Made by a program: the position numbers and the translations under genes. Below the pieces are notes generated by a model. That model was not told the origin of the DNA. It searched no databases and saw only the letters and a program-made list of their open reading frames with translations. This document shows, one piece after another, positions 27,062 to 36,221 of a stretch of 64,000 nucleotides of DNA; position 1 is the first letter of the stretch; every line of letters begins with the position of its first letter. This stretch comes from Desulfotignum sp. (GTDB lineage: Bacteria > Desulfobacterota > Desulfobacteria > Desulfobacterales > Desulfobacteraceae): positions 1 to 64,000 of the forward strand of contig JAABSO010000021.1 of assembly GCA_011390335.1 (NCBI GenBank). Reading direction: 5' to 3'.

Positions 27062-28011
27062 AGCTTCAGGTATCGGACACGGCAACGATTTTGGTTACCG
27101 ATTCAGGCCTGGGGGGATTGTCGGTGTTTGCCGCCATTGCAAAACGCCTGGCCCACGCCAGCCCCTGGTCCGGGGTGAACCTTGTGTATTTCAATGCCTG
27201 GCCTGAAAAAGAAAGAGGATACAACCATTACCCGGACATGGCGCACAAGGCCCGGGTGTTTGACAACGCCCTTTCCGCCATGGCCCGGCTGCATCCGGAT
27301 GCCCTGGTCATTGCCTGCAACACCCTGTCCGTGATCTATCCTTACACAGATTTTTCCAACACCACCCCCTTGCCGGTGCATGACATCATCGGCCAGGGGG
27401 TGGACATGATTGCCGCAGCCCTGGCCCGGGACCCTGAAACCGGTGTGATCCTGTTTGGCACCCCCACCACGGCCGGTTCCCGGATACATGCCCAGGGGCT
27501 TATCCGCAAAGGCATCACCCAAGACCGTATCATCAACCAGGGGTGTGTCGACCTGGCCGGCAAAATTGAAAGAAATCCTTTTGACCCGGACCTGGCCACA
27601 ATGATCCAGGACAATGTGGACCAGGCCATGGCATCCGGGGCCGGGCAGTTCCGTCAGCTGGCAGCCGCCCTGTGCTGCACCCATTTCGGGTATTGCCGAA
27701 ATCTTTTTTCCTCGGCCATTGCAGGGCGCACCGGCCGCCCTCCCCTGATCCTGAATCCCAATCAGGCCCTGGCAGACCAGGTGCTTTTTCAGGCGGCACA
27801 GATGGTATCCCGGAACGGCATAACCCGGTCACGGATGCCCGAAGGACAGGCCTGCCCCCCATCAAAAATGGTTATCCAAATCATGTCCCGCGTGCCATGG
27901 GATAAACAGCGGATCACCGCCTATGAAACCCTGTTTGCCCCCCATACCCCCATGGTGGCAAAGGCATTGGCCAACTACCATTTCAACCCTGATTTGTTCA
28001 AGATTCAGTAA
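27058..28011 (+). CDS. Glutamate/aspartate racemase-family protein (MurI-like)
   Basis: This 317-residue protein has the racemase N-terminus VTDSGLGGLSV and the two catalytic-cysteine regions, ACNTLS and CCTHFGYC. MurI is usually about 265 residues; here insertions (for example NAWPEKERGYNHY and an extended C-terminus) and the spacing suggest a divergent paralogue. By family it racemises an acidic amino acid without cofactor. It is translationally coupled to the CapA-like gene, and the ATP-grasp ligase follows 16 bases later. Whether it is the cell's MurI or a dedicated enzyme cannot be told from this window. Confidence 0.75.
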   Translation: MKLQVSDTATILVTDSGLGGLSVFAAIAKRLAHASPWSGVNLVYFNAWPEKERGYNHYPDMAHKARVFDNALSAMARLHPDALVIACNTLSVIYPYTDFSNTTPLPVHDIIGQGVDMIAAALARDPETGVILFGTPTTAGSRIHAQGLIRKGITQDRIINQGCVDLAGKIERNPFDPDLATMIQDNVDQAMASGAGQFRQLAAALCCTHFGYCRNLFSSAIAGRTGRPPLILNPNQALADQVLFQAAQMVSRNGITRSRMPEGQACPPSKMVIQIMSRVPWDKQRITAYETLFAPHTPMVAKALANYHFNPDLFKIQ

Positions 28012-28027
28012 TAAGGAGACTGTTTTC

Positions 28028-29011
28028 ATGAAAACCATTCTGCTGCTCACCGGTCCGGCAGGCGATGCCCAGGGCTGGGGCGATCTCAGGGTGACCAAAA
28101 GCATGTGCCGGGCCATAAAAGACAGCGGTCTTGACAGCCGCATCGCGTTTGTGTCAACCATGGAAGCGTTCTTTGCCGCCATGGAAGCCGGCGGGTTTGA
28201 CATGGTCTGGAGCGCCCTTTACCATATCTCAGACAAAAGCGATATCATCGGCACAGGCACCGGCCAGTGGCTGGCAGATTATTTTGATGCCCATGCCATT
28301 CCCTACATCGGCCCGGACAGCGCCACCATGAAACGTCTCATCGACAAGACCGCCACCCATGACATGCTGGCAGCACAGGGCATCCGGGTGCCGTTCCATA
28401 CCGAGATTTCTCCGGGGCAGGCTTTGCCGGACGTCAGGTTTCCCGCATTTGTCAAACCCAGTTGTGAGTCCCGTTCCGTGGGCATCAGTGATGATTCCGT
28501 GGTCCATACCCCGGAAGCGCTGGCCCGGCAGACAGCCTATATCCACAACAATTTTGACCAGCCCGCCCTGGTGGAAGAATACCTTCCCGGCGATGAGTAC
28601 ACCGTGCTCATGCTGGGCAACGGAAGGCTGCAGAAATTTCTGCCCGGCCGGGTGGAGGTGGACCCACAGCTTTTTGGCAAATACCCCATTCTGCGCAGCG
28701 ACCTGCGGGGCGTGGGTGTCACCCGGATAAAGCGGGCCGGAAAAATGGCGGACCAGGCGGTAGCCCTGTGCAAAACCGCTGTGGAGGCCTTACACTGCCT
28801 GGACCATGTGCGGGTGGACATGCGAATGGATGCACAAGGGGATCTGAAAATCATCGAAGCCAACGGCATCCCCGGGCTCAAGCCGGTGAAAAGCTGGAGT
28901 CCCCAGCTCTTTTCCCTTTACCACACCACCGGCAAAGGAGCTGACCGGGACTATCAGGAACTGATCCACTGCATTGTGTCTTCCGCTCTGGAACGCTATG
29001 GCCTGGCATGA
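28028..29011 (+). CDS. D-alanine-D-alanine ligase-like ATP-grasp enzyme
   Basis: This 327-residue ATP-grasp protein has an N-terminal domain starting MKTILLLTGPAG and the conserved DMVWSALYHISDK segment. The ATP-grasp blocks are FVKPSCESRSVGISD, LVEEYLPGDEYTVLML and VRVDMRMDAQGDLKIIEANGIPGL, with the metal-binding Asp/Glu/Asn. It is like Ddl, but the Gly-rich Ddl loop and the usual N-terminal GGxSxE motif are changed, so the accepted amino acids may differ. AAGGAG ten bases before ATG 28028 fixes the start. It is the last gene of the alr-capA-racemase cluster. Confidence 0.78.
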   Translation: MKTILLLTGPAGDAQGWGDLRVTKSMCRAIKDSGLDSRIAFVSTMEAFFAAMEAGGFDMVWSALYHISDKSDIIGTGTGQWLADYFDAHAIPYIGPDSATMKRLIDKTATHDMLAAQGIRVPFHTEISPGQALPDVRFPAFVKPSCESRSVGISDDSVVHTPEALARQTAYIHNNFDQPALVEEYLPGDEYTVLMLGNGRLQKFLPGRVEVDPQLFGKYPILRSDLRGVGVTRIKRAGKMADQAVALCKTAVEALHCLDHVRVDMRMDAQGDLKIIEANGIPGLKPVKSWSPQLFSLYHTTGKGADRDYQELIHCIVSSALERYGLA

Positions 29012-29111
29012 AAATGGCGTTTCAGAAAATTATTTCTGCCATCCCATTACAATTTTGTGGTATATTCATCAGGAAACCACCTGAAAACAGATAGAATTTC
29101 TGGAGGCACTT

Positions 29112-29684
29112 ATGACACAGACATTTCAGCCTGGCGATGCCCTGATCGTGGTGGATGTTCAAAATGATTTCTGCCCGGGCGGGGCGTTGCCCATAGAAAA
29201 CGCAGATGCGGTCATTCCTGTATTGAACCGCTGGATTGCCGATGCTGCCACCGCCGGCGTGCCGGTGTTTGCATCCCGGGACTGGCATCCGGCAGGGCAT
29301 ATGAGTTTTGCAAAAAGTGGCGGGCCCTGGCCCCCCCACTGTATCCAGGACAGCGACGGTGCAAGTTTCCACCCGGATCTTGCATTGCCGGATACCGCTG
29401 TCATCGTAACCAAGGGGGTGCGTTTTGACCAGGACCAGAACTCCGCCTTTGACCAGACCGGTCTTGATGTAAGGCTGCGCGCCGATGGGATCAGCCGGGT
29501 GTTCATCGGCGGGCTTGCCGAGGACGTGTGCGTGCTGGCAACCGCCCTTGATGCAGGAAAAGAGGGATTTGAAGCCATTCTCATTTCCGATGCCACCCTG
29601 CCGGTTACCCCGGAAGGGGGAAAAGATGCCCGAAAAAAGATGCAGGATGCCGGCATACAGATTGTCAGCAGCAGCTCAGTGTAA
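29112..29684 (+). CDS. pncA: Nicotinamidase
   Basis: This 190-residue isochorismatase-fold enzyme has the PncA set: catalytic Asp in VVDVQNDF, metal-binding SRDWHPAGHMSF, catalytic Lys in VTKG, and nucleophile Cys in AEDVCVLATALDA. It deamidates nicotinamide to nicotinate for NAD salvage. A GGAGG site seven bases before ATG 29112 fixes the start. It is separated by 100 bases from the ATP-grasp gene and appears to be its own unit, perhaps with the following thioesterase gene. Confidence 0.9.
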   Translation: MTQTFQPGDALIVVDVQNDFCPGGALPIENADAVIPVLNRWIADAATAGVPVFASRDWHPAGHMSFAKSGGPWPPHCIQDSDGASFHPDLALPDTAVIVTKGVRFDQDQNSAFDQTGLDVRLRADGISRVFIGGLAEDVCVLATALDAGKEGFEAILISDATLPVTPEGGKDARKKMQDAGIQIVSSSSV

Positions 29685-29779
29685 CGAATAGAATCGTGGC
29701 GCCTGAACGCAAAATAAACCCCGTCCATACTACAGTGACCGATCAGATCACAACCCATAGATTGCAAGGAGCAAAATCC

Positions 29780-30268
29780 ATGACCGAAAAAGCATTCCAG
29801 GATTATTATTCAGAAAAATTCAGCCACTGCTACGGCTGCGGCCGCAAAAACGAACACGGTCATCAGATCAAAAGCTATTGGGATGGAGAGGAAAGTGTGG
29901 CTGTTTATGAACCCGAACCCTATCACATAGCCATTCCCGGATTTGTATACGGCGGACTGATCGCCTCTCTTATCGACTGCCACGGCACCGGCACGGCAGC
30001 GGCCGCCACTTACAGAGAACAGGGGCGGGCCATGGACAGCGAACCTGCCCTGAGATTTGTCACCGCTTCTTTAAAGGTGGATTTTCTGGCCCCCACCCCT
30101 TTAGGTGTTCCCCTGGAAATCCGGGCCACGGTATCACAGATCACCCCCAAAAAAGTGGTGGTGGATGAAAAGGTGACTGCCAACGGCAAAATCTGCGCCA
30201 CCGGCCAGGTCATTGCCGTTAAAATGCCGGATTCCATGCTGGCAGGCAAAGAACCGCAGTCCAGATAA
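29780..30268 (+). CDS. Hotdog-fold thioesterase
   Basis: This 162-residue single hotdog domain begins with a Cys motif (HCYGCGRKNEHG) typical of PaaI-like/THEM4-type proteins. It continues with IPGFVYGGLIASLIDCHGTGTAAA, the helix-1 region that carries the catalytic acidic residue, and LKVDFLAPTPLG. ATG 29780 has AAGGAG nine bases upstream; in-frame codons farther up lack support. It precedes the TRAP transporter by 39 bases on the same strand and may belong to that transcript, which would link it to CoA-activated substrates brought in by TRAP. Confidence 0.8.
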   Translation: MTEKAFQDYYSEKFSHCYGCGRKNEHGHQIKSYWDGEESVAVYEPEPYHIAIPGFVYGGLIASLIDCHGTGTAAAATYREQGRAMDSEPALRFVTASLKVDFLAPTPLGVPLEIRATVSQITPKKVVVDEKVTANGKICATGQVIAVKMPDSMLAGKEPQSR

Positions 30269-30307
30269 CTTCAAAACTACGTTCACCCATATCAAAGGAG
30301 ATATAAC

Positions 30308-31312
30308 ATGCAAAAATCTGTCAGAATAAAACAATTTGTAATTGTGTGCCTGTGTACGGTTCTTTTATCCATTTTCACCGGGGCCGGGGAGGCCGCCGCC
30401 AAAACAATAAAGCTCAGAGCGGTAAGTGCCTGGCCCAAAACCGTATTTGAGGTGCAGAATTTCATGGCTTTTCTGGATATGGTGGAAAAAAATATTGCAG
30501 AACAATATCCAGGTGAGCTTGATATCCAATACGTGGGCGGACCTGAAGTGATCCCCAATCGTGAACAGGTGGAAGCCCTGCGAAATGGCCTGGTTGATAT
30601 GGTTTTCACAACAGACGGGTACTATACATCGGTCCTGCCGGAAGTAAATGCCTTGAGTCTGACAAAGATAAAGCCCTGGGAGGAACGGGCCAACGGGGTC
30701 AATGACCTGCTGAACAAAGGCCATGCATCAAAACTGAACAGTTTTTATCTGGGACGTATGGGATCCGGAATACCATTTGCCCTGTATCTGAACAAACCGA
30801 TCAGCAGTGCGGATCTTTCCGGCCTCAAAATCCGGTGCTCACCCACCCATATAAATTTTCTCAAGGAGCTGGGTGCCCAGCCGCTTGTCATCCCGCCCCC
30901 GGATGTGTATACGGCCCTGGAGCGGGGTCTGGCTGACGGTTTTATCTGGCCGGCCGGCCTTATCAGGGACTGGGGGTGGCATGAGGTTACCAAATATATC
31001 GTTACCACGAATTTTTACATGGCAGTGAATGTTGTGCTTGTGAATAAATCCAAATGGGACCAGCTTCCTGCCCATCTGCAAACCCTTTTGATTCAGACCC
31101 ATGAACAGGCCGAGCACAATGCGGTTGACCGTGGAAAAGCCCATGTGGAAAAAGAGTTTGCAGCCTTTAAGGAACAGGGCATCACCTTTATCGATCTTCC
31201 GCCGGATGAGGCAAAGAAATTTGAAGATACTGCATATGAGCAATTGTGGGACATTGTCATACAAAAAGCACCTGAAAACGGACCCAGGCTCAAAGAACTG
31301 GTGTCACAATAA
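30308..31312 (+). CDS. dctP: TRAP transporter solute-binding protein (DctP family)
   Basis: This 334-residue protein has a signal peptide (hydrophobic core IVCLCTVLLSIFTGAG, cleavage near AAA-KT) and the DctP fold. The ligand-arginine region is recognisable (SADLSGLKIRCSPTH), as are GADF-like ERGLADGFIWPA and the C-terminal helix. It captures an organic anion in the periplasm for the DctQM carrier. An AAGGAG site precedes ATG 30308. It is the first gene of a dctPQM operon and is followed by a sensor diguanylate cyclase. The substrate is not deducible by eye; TRAP proteins of this group carry C4-dicarboxylates, 2-oxo acids or aromatic acids. Confidence 0.88.
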   Translation: MQKSVRIKQFVIVCLCTVLLSIFTGAGEAAAKTIKLRAVSAWPKTVFEVQNFMAFLDMVEKNIAEQYPGELDIQYVGGPEVIPNREQVEALRNGLVDMVFTTDGYYTSVLPEVNALSLTKIKPWEERANGVNDLLNKGHASKLNSFYLGRMGSGIPFALYLNKPISSADLSGLKIRCSPTHINFLKELGAQPLVIPPPDVYTALERGLADGFIWPAGLIRDWGWHEVTKYIVTTNFYMAVNVVLVNKSKWDQLPAHLQTLLIQTHEQAEHNAVDRGKAHVEKEFAAFKEQGITFIDLPPDEAKKFEDTAYEQLWDIVIQKAPENGPRLKELVSQ

Positions 31313-31339
31313 TTTGTAATCTGAGATGGAGAGATCTTC

Positions 31340-31855
31340 TTGAATAAGGTGATCGACAAATTGCTGGGAATCATGGCTTTTTTTGCAGGGGTGCTTCTTC
31401 TTTTTGTGACCTTCTCCATCAGCTACACCATCTTTTCACGGATAACAGGGCTTTCCTCTCCTTTGTGGGTATTGCAGTACAATGAATATGCCCTTTTGTG
31501 GATCACCTTTCTGGGTACCGCCTGGGTGCTCAAAAGAGACAAACATGTGTCCATTGATCTTGTGACAGGAAGGTTGTCCCCAAAAAAACAATCCTGGTTC
31601 CGCCTTTTCCACAGCCTGCTGGGCATGCTGCTGGGTCTGGTCTTTCTCTGGTACGGCACCCGGGTAACCATAGAACAGTTCCAAAGAGGGGTTGTTGATG
31701 TGCAGGCGGTTGATGTACCCAAATATATCATTCTTATGGTCATACCCATTGGGTTTTTTGCCCTTGTTTTACAGTTTGCACGGCAGTTTTTCACCACAGC
31801 CAACCGCCTGCGCAAGACCCCTGAAAATGATTTTTCAATGGACCGGGGATCTTAG
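31340..31855 (+). CDS. dctQ: TRAP transporter small membrane subunit (DctQ family)
   Basis: The product (171 residues) has four transmembrane helices (about 11-33, 43-65, 85-105, 128-148) and the family NEYALLWITFLGTAWVLKRDKHVSID segment between helices 2 and 3. The start is a TTG at 31340 preceded by GGAGAG; an internal ATG at 31373 would remove most of helix 1, so TTG is preferred. The stop lies three bases before dctM, which indicates translational coupling. It pairs with the large subunit in the inner membrane. Confidence 0.85.
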   Translation: MNKVIDKLLGIMAFFAGVLLLFVTFSISYTIFSRITGLSSPLWVLQYNEYALLWITFLGTAWVLKRDKHVSIDLVTGRLSPKKQSWFRLFHSLLGMLLGLVFLWYGTRVTIEQFQRGVVDVQAVDVPKYIILMVIPIGFFALVLQFARQFFTTANRLRKTPENDFSMDRGS

Positions 31856-31858
31856 CGC

Positions 31859-33169
31859 ATGGAATGGTATCTTGTTCTCTCCTTTTTTGTCTTTGGCCTG
31901 ATTTTTCTTCTGCTTTTAGGATTTCCCATCGCTTTTTCCTTTCTGGCCATTGATCTTCTGGGCATTATCTTTTTTATGGGCACAGGAGGGCTGCAGCAGG
32001 TTACCCTCCAGATTTTTTCGTCTCTTTCCACATTCACGCTGGCACCGATTCCCTTGTTTATCCTGATGGGTGAACTCATGTTCCAGTCAAAACTGGCCAA
32101 CAACACAATCGACGTTATTGATAAATGGCTGGGCAGACTGCCCGGACGGTTAAGCCTTCTTGCCGCTGCCGGCGGCACCATTTTTTCCGCCTTGAGCGGC
32201 TCAAGCATAGCCAATACCGCCATGCTTGGGACAACCCTGCTTCCTGAAATGAAGGAACGCGGATATAAAACACCCATGGCTGTCGGACCCATCATCGGTG
32301 TGGGCGGACTTGCCATGCTGATTCCCCCCTCTTCTTTGGTGGTTGTCCTGGCAAGCATTGCCCATATTTCTGTGGGAAAACTGCTGGTGGCCGGGGCCAT
32401 TCCCGGACTGCTCATGGGCACCCTTTATACCACCTATATCATTGTCCGCTGCTGGTTGGATCCATCCCTTGCTCCCCGGTATGAGGTGTCAAAAACCAGC
32501 TTGAAAGACAAAATCCTGGGTACAATAAAATATGCCTTCCCTTTGGTATTTATCATTTTCATGGTCCTGGGATTGATGCTTATGGGTGTTGCCACCCCCA
32601 CAGAAGCAGCTTCTTCCGGAGTCATGGCCACCCTGGTTGTTACGTTGTGCTATGGCCGGCTGCACTGGAAAATGTTCATGGCATCTATGAAAGGAACCTT
32701 GGAAATAACCATCATGGTATTCATGATTATTGCCGCTTCCAAGACATTCAGCAGTATCCTTGCATTTACCGGCGCAACCCAGGGGCTGCTTGCAGTCATT
32801 GAGGGACTCAACGTGCACCCGCTGCTTATCCTGATCGGCATGCAGGGATCTGTCTTTATCCTGGGAATGTTCATGGAAACCATCTCCATTATGATGATCT
32901 GCCTTCCCATATTCATGCCCATTGTCCATATGCTGGGATTTGATCCGATCTGGTTCGGCATCATCATGCTCATAAACTTTGAAATGGGTATGACAACCCC
33001 GCCGTTCGGAATGATGCTTTTTGTCATGAAAGGGGTGGCAGGCGATGATATCAGCATAAAAGATATCTGTTATGCGGCCCTTCCGTTTATCGGATGTGAC
33101 ATGGTGGCCATGGCCATGATCATCATATGGCCGGCCCTGGCATTATGGCTGCCGGGTTTAATGGGATAA
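31859..33169 (+). CDS. dctM: TRAP transporter large membrane subunit (DctM family)
   Basis: This 436-residue carrier subunit has about 12 helices. Family features include LLGFPIAFSFLAIDLL, SALSGSSIANTAMLGTTLLPEM, PIIGVGGLAMLIPPSS and the C-terminal MGMTTPPFGMMLFVMKG. It catalyses sodium-coupled import of the substrate delivered by DctP. Immediately downstream of dctQ. The diguanylate cyclase with solute-binding domains begins 88 bases after its stop. Confidence 0.9.
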   Translation: MEWYLVLSFFVFGLIFLLLLGFPIAFSFLAIDLLGIIFFMGTGGLQQVTLQIFSSLSTFTLAPIPLFILMGELMFQSKLANNTIDVIDKWLGRLPGRLSLLAAAGGTIFSALSGSSIANTAMLGTTLLPEMKERGYKTPMAVGPIIGVGGLAMLIPPSSLVVVLASIAHISVGKLLVAGAIPGLLMGTLYTTYIIVRCWLDPSLAPRYEVSKTSLKDKILGTIKYAFPLVFIIFMVLGLMLMGVATPTEAASSGVMATLVVTLCYGRLHWKMFMASMKGTLEITIMVFMIIAASKTFSSILAFTGATQGLLAVIEGLNVHPLLILIGMQGSVFILGMFMETISIMMICLPIFMPIVHMLGFDPIWFGIIMLINFEMGMTTPPFGMMLFVMKGVAGDDISIKDICYAALPFIGCDMVAMAMIIIWPALALWLPGLMG

Positions 33170-33257
33170 ATGTGCATCAGGCTGTTTGCTCTTATGCATC
33201 TTTATGGTATGCTGTACCATAAATGTAATACAATTTCACTGGAGTGGACAGTCCTTG

Positions 33258-36212
33258 ATGCCGGGATCCCGAAAATATGTGCTGCGCACCTTTCTGCCTG
33301 CGCTGATATTATTTGTTTTGTGTTGGCATCTGCCTTCAGGATATGCAGATGGCAGGCATTTTTTTCAACTCACTGAAAAGGAAAAAGCATTTGTTGCAGA
33401 CCATCCGGTCATCCGGGTGAGCAATGAAATGGACTGGCCACCGTTTGATTTTGCCGTGGGGGATCGGCCTTTCGGGCTCAGCATTGATCTGTTGAACCTG
33501 CTGTCATCCCGGCTTGGAATAACATTTGAATACATAAACGGATACCGGTGGAATGAACTGCTCAAGATGTTCAAAAACAAAGAACTGGATGTGCTGCAAT
33601 CCGCTTATATGAACCAGGAACGCCAGCAGTTCAGTCTGTTTACCCGGCCATTCTATAAGGACAAAACCGTCTTTGTTGTGCCGGCCCATGCACCCGGCAT
33701 CCTGGATATTGCCGATCTTTCCAACAAAATCATTGCAGTTCCCAAAGGATGGGCACATGAGACATACCTGTCCGACAACTATCCGGACATCAATCTTCTG
33801 ACGGTGAAAAACATTGAAGAAGCCTTTGCTGCAGTATCCAATGGAAAAGCAGATGCCGCCATTGAATTATCAGCGGTTGCACGGTACATGATCAAAAAAA
33901 ATTTCATTACCGGGCTGAAGGTGTCCGGCTGGTTCAGCCAGTATGACAACAACGACCAGAAGTCATTGCACATCATGGTCAGAAAAGACTGGCCCATTTT
34001 GCATCAGATGCTTGAAAAAGCGCTTTTGACCATCACACCAGGCGATATTTCGGCCCTTGAACACAAATGGCTGGGAGAAAGCCAGATCTCCCCTGTCCGG
34101 GACCTGAACCTTACCCACCAGGAGGAGGCTTTCATTGAAACCCATCCAAAAATCCGGGTGGCAAATGAAATGGACTGGCCCCCGTTTGATTTTATGCAAA
34201 ATGGTGACCCCGCCGGATTGGCCATTGATCATATCAGGCTACTCGCCCAAATTATCGGTGTGGAACTGGAGTTCATCAATGGATATACCTGGTCGCAGCT
34301 TCTGGAAAAGGGCCGCCGAAAGCAGATCGATCTGTTTCCGGTAATATGGAAAAGTGAGGACAGAGAAGAATTTCTATCTTTTACCAGTCCGTATATCCAA
34401 TTGATCAACGTCCTTGTCACCAGAAAGAGCATGCCCCTGGTTGACACCCTTGCAGACATGAAGAATGCAAAAATTGTCATGCCTGCAGGATACACCCTGA
34501 CGCAACTTGTCATGGACAAATATCCGGATCATGAATACATGCTGGTGAAAAATCCTGCCGAGGGGTTAAAACTGGTTTCCCTGGGAAAAGCAGACGGATT
34601 TATAGGGTCTCTGGGCATCATCAACTACCTCATCAAAAAACTGTTTCTCAACAATGTACATGTGGCTGCTGAAATCGCACTGGACAGGGACCTGCCGCTT
34701 TATATGGCTGTCAGAAAGGACTGGACCCTGCTGGCAGGCATCCTTGACAAAGCCATGAAACAGGTTGACTCCAGCCAGTATGATGCCATTGTGAACAAGT
34801 GGATCGGCAGCATGGAACAGACCGGCGACATGATCACACTGTCCCGGGCGGAAAAAGCCTATCTGGCCGGGAAAACCCATATATCCATGTGTGTGCAGGC
34901 AGATTTTTACCCTTTTGACGTCATAGATGCAAACGGAGAATATCAGGGGATTCTTGCCGATTTCTATGATCTCATGGGTACAAAAATCGGGGTACCTGTC
35001 GAGGCTGTTAAAACCGGTTCCACAGACGATGCTGCCACACATATCAAAACCGGTGCATGCGATATAATATCCATGGTGACCCAAAACGATATTGATTCAG
35101 GTCTGATAACAGCCACCACACCCTATATTGCATATCCCCTTGTCATTGCAACAGACAGCAAAGCCTTGTATATAAACACCATTGAAGCCATTGCAGAAAA
35201 GCCCATCGGCATCAGCAGCACCGCGCCTTTTTTCCATGACATTAAAAACCGGTATCCTGATATCAATTTCATCCCGGTTGAAACGGTTGAAACAGGGCTT
35301 ATCAAGGTTCAGAATGGTGAACTTTTCGCCCTGGTTGACACAGCCCCGAAAATTGGTTTCCATATTCAGGAAAATCAAATGGTTGACCTGAAGATATCCG
35401 GAGAAATGCCCTACCAGATGATGTTCCGGACAGGTATTTCCAAAAACGATACCATGCTGCACAGCATTTTTGAAAAAGCCATTCATTCTGTGACCGATGA
35501 AGACAAAAAACACATTTTTCAAACCTGGATGACCCTGAAATATGAGCAGAGGTTTGATTACGGCCTGTTATGGACAATAGCTCTGGTCATGGGAATCATC
35601 GGCTTTTTTGCCGTATACCGCCACATATCCATTTCCCGGTATAATATCCGGCTTGCAGGATTGAACAGGGAATTGACAAAGGCCAACAAAAAACTGGAAG
35701 CCATTTCCTATCTTGACGGACTCACCGGTATTCCCAACCGGAGAAAATTTGACGAAGTTCTGGAAAATGAATGGAAAAGGTGTGGAAGAACCGGACAGGT
35801 GCTTACCCTGATGATGCTTGACATCGATTTTTTCAAACCCTTTAATGACCGTTACGGTCATCTTGAAGGCGACGACTGCCTGAAAAAAGTGGCGAAAACC
35901 ATTGAAGCATTACCCGGCCGGCCCGGCGATTTTGTGGGCAGATATGGCGGAGAAGAGTTCGCCATTGTACTTCCGGGTACGGATGATGCCGGTGCCAGAC
36001 AGCTTGCCCAAAAAATGTTGTCCCGTATACAGGAGCTGCAGATCCCAAACAAAGACTCTGAGGTGTCCCCGTATTTAACCATGAGCATCGGCGGCATTTC
36101 AGCGGTGCCCAACCGCGCCATTCCCGGCACCTGGTTTCTGAACAAGGCAGACCAGCTGCTCTACCAGGCAAAGCAGGAGGGAAGAAACCAGTACCGGCTT
36201 GAGAAATTGTAA
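33258..36212 (+). CDS. Diguanylate cyclase with three tandem periplasmic SBP_bac_3 sensor domains
   Basis: The product has 984 residues from ATG 33258: a signal/anchor helix (about 8-28) and three tandem amino-acid-binding-type domains. The first two share the repeated sequence IRV(S/A)NEMDWPPFDF. The third starts ISMCVQADFYPFDV. A transmembrane helix follows near 770-790 and a GGDEF domain to the end. The active site reads GGEEF, and an RxxD inhibitory site (RPGD) lies five residues before it, so it should make c-di-GMP with product feedback. The extracellular part resembles BvgS/EvgS sensors. Location after dctPQM suggests it may sense the same class of solutes. The frame is open 24 codons upstream. 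Confidence 0.88.
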   Translation: MPGSRKYVLRTFLPALILFVLCWHLPSGYADGRHFFQLTEKEKAFVADHPVIRVSNEMDWPPFDFAVGDRPFGLSIDLLNLLSSRLGITFEYINGYRWNELLKMFKNKELDVLQSAYMNQERQQFSLFTRPFYKDKTVFVVPAHAPGILDIADLSNKIIAVPKGWAHETYLSDNYPDINLLTVKNIEEAFAAVSNGKADAAIELSAVARYMIKKNFITGLKVSGWFSQYDNNDQKSLHIMVRKDWPILHQMLEKALLTITPGDISALEHKWLGESQISPVRDLNLTHQEEAFIETHPKIRVANEMDWPPFDFMQNGDPAGLAIDHIRLLAQIIGVELEFINGYTWSQLLEKGRRKQIDLFPVIWKSEDREEFLSFTSPYIQLINVLVTRKSMPLVDTLADMKNAKIVMPAGYTLTQLVMDKYPDHEYMLVKNPAEGLKLVSLGKADGFIGSLGIINYLIKKLFLNNVHVAAEIALDRDLPLYMAVRKDWTLLAGILDKAMKQVDSSQYDAIVNKWIGSMEQTGDMITLSRAEKAYLAGKTHISMCVQADFYPFDVIDANGEYQGILADFYDLMGTKIGVPVEAVKTGSTDDAATHIKTGACDIISMVTQNDIDSGLITATTPYIAYPLVIATDSKALYINTIEAIAEKPIGISSTAPFFHDIKNRYPDINFIPVETVETGLIKVQNGELFALVDTAPKIGFHIQENQMVDLKISGEMPYQMMFRTGISKNDTMLHSIFEKAIHSVTDEDKKHIFQTWMTLKYEQRFDYGLLWTIALVMGIIGFFAVYRHISISRYNIRLAGLNRELTKANKKLEAISYLDGLTGIPNRRKFDEVLENEWKRCGRTGQVLTLMMLDIDFFKPFNDRYGHLEGDDCLKKVAKTIEALPGRPGDFVGRYGGEEFAIVLPGTDDAGARQLAQKMLSRIQELQIPNKDSEVSPYLTMSIGGISAVPNRAIPGTWFLNKADQLLYQAKQEGRNQYRLEKL

Positions 36213-36221
36213 AATATACCC

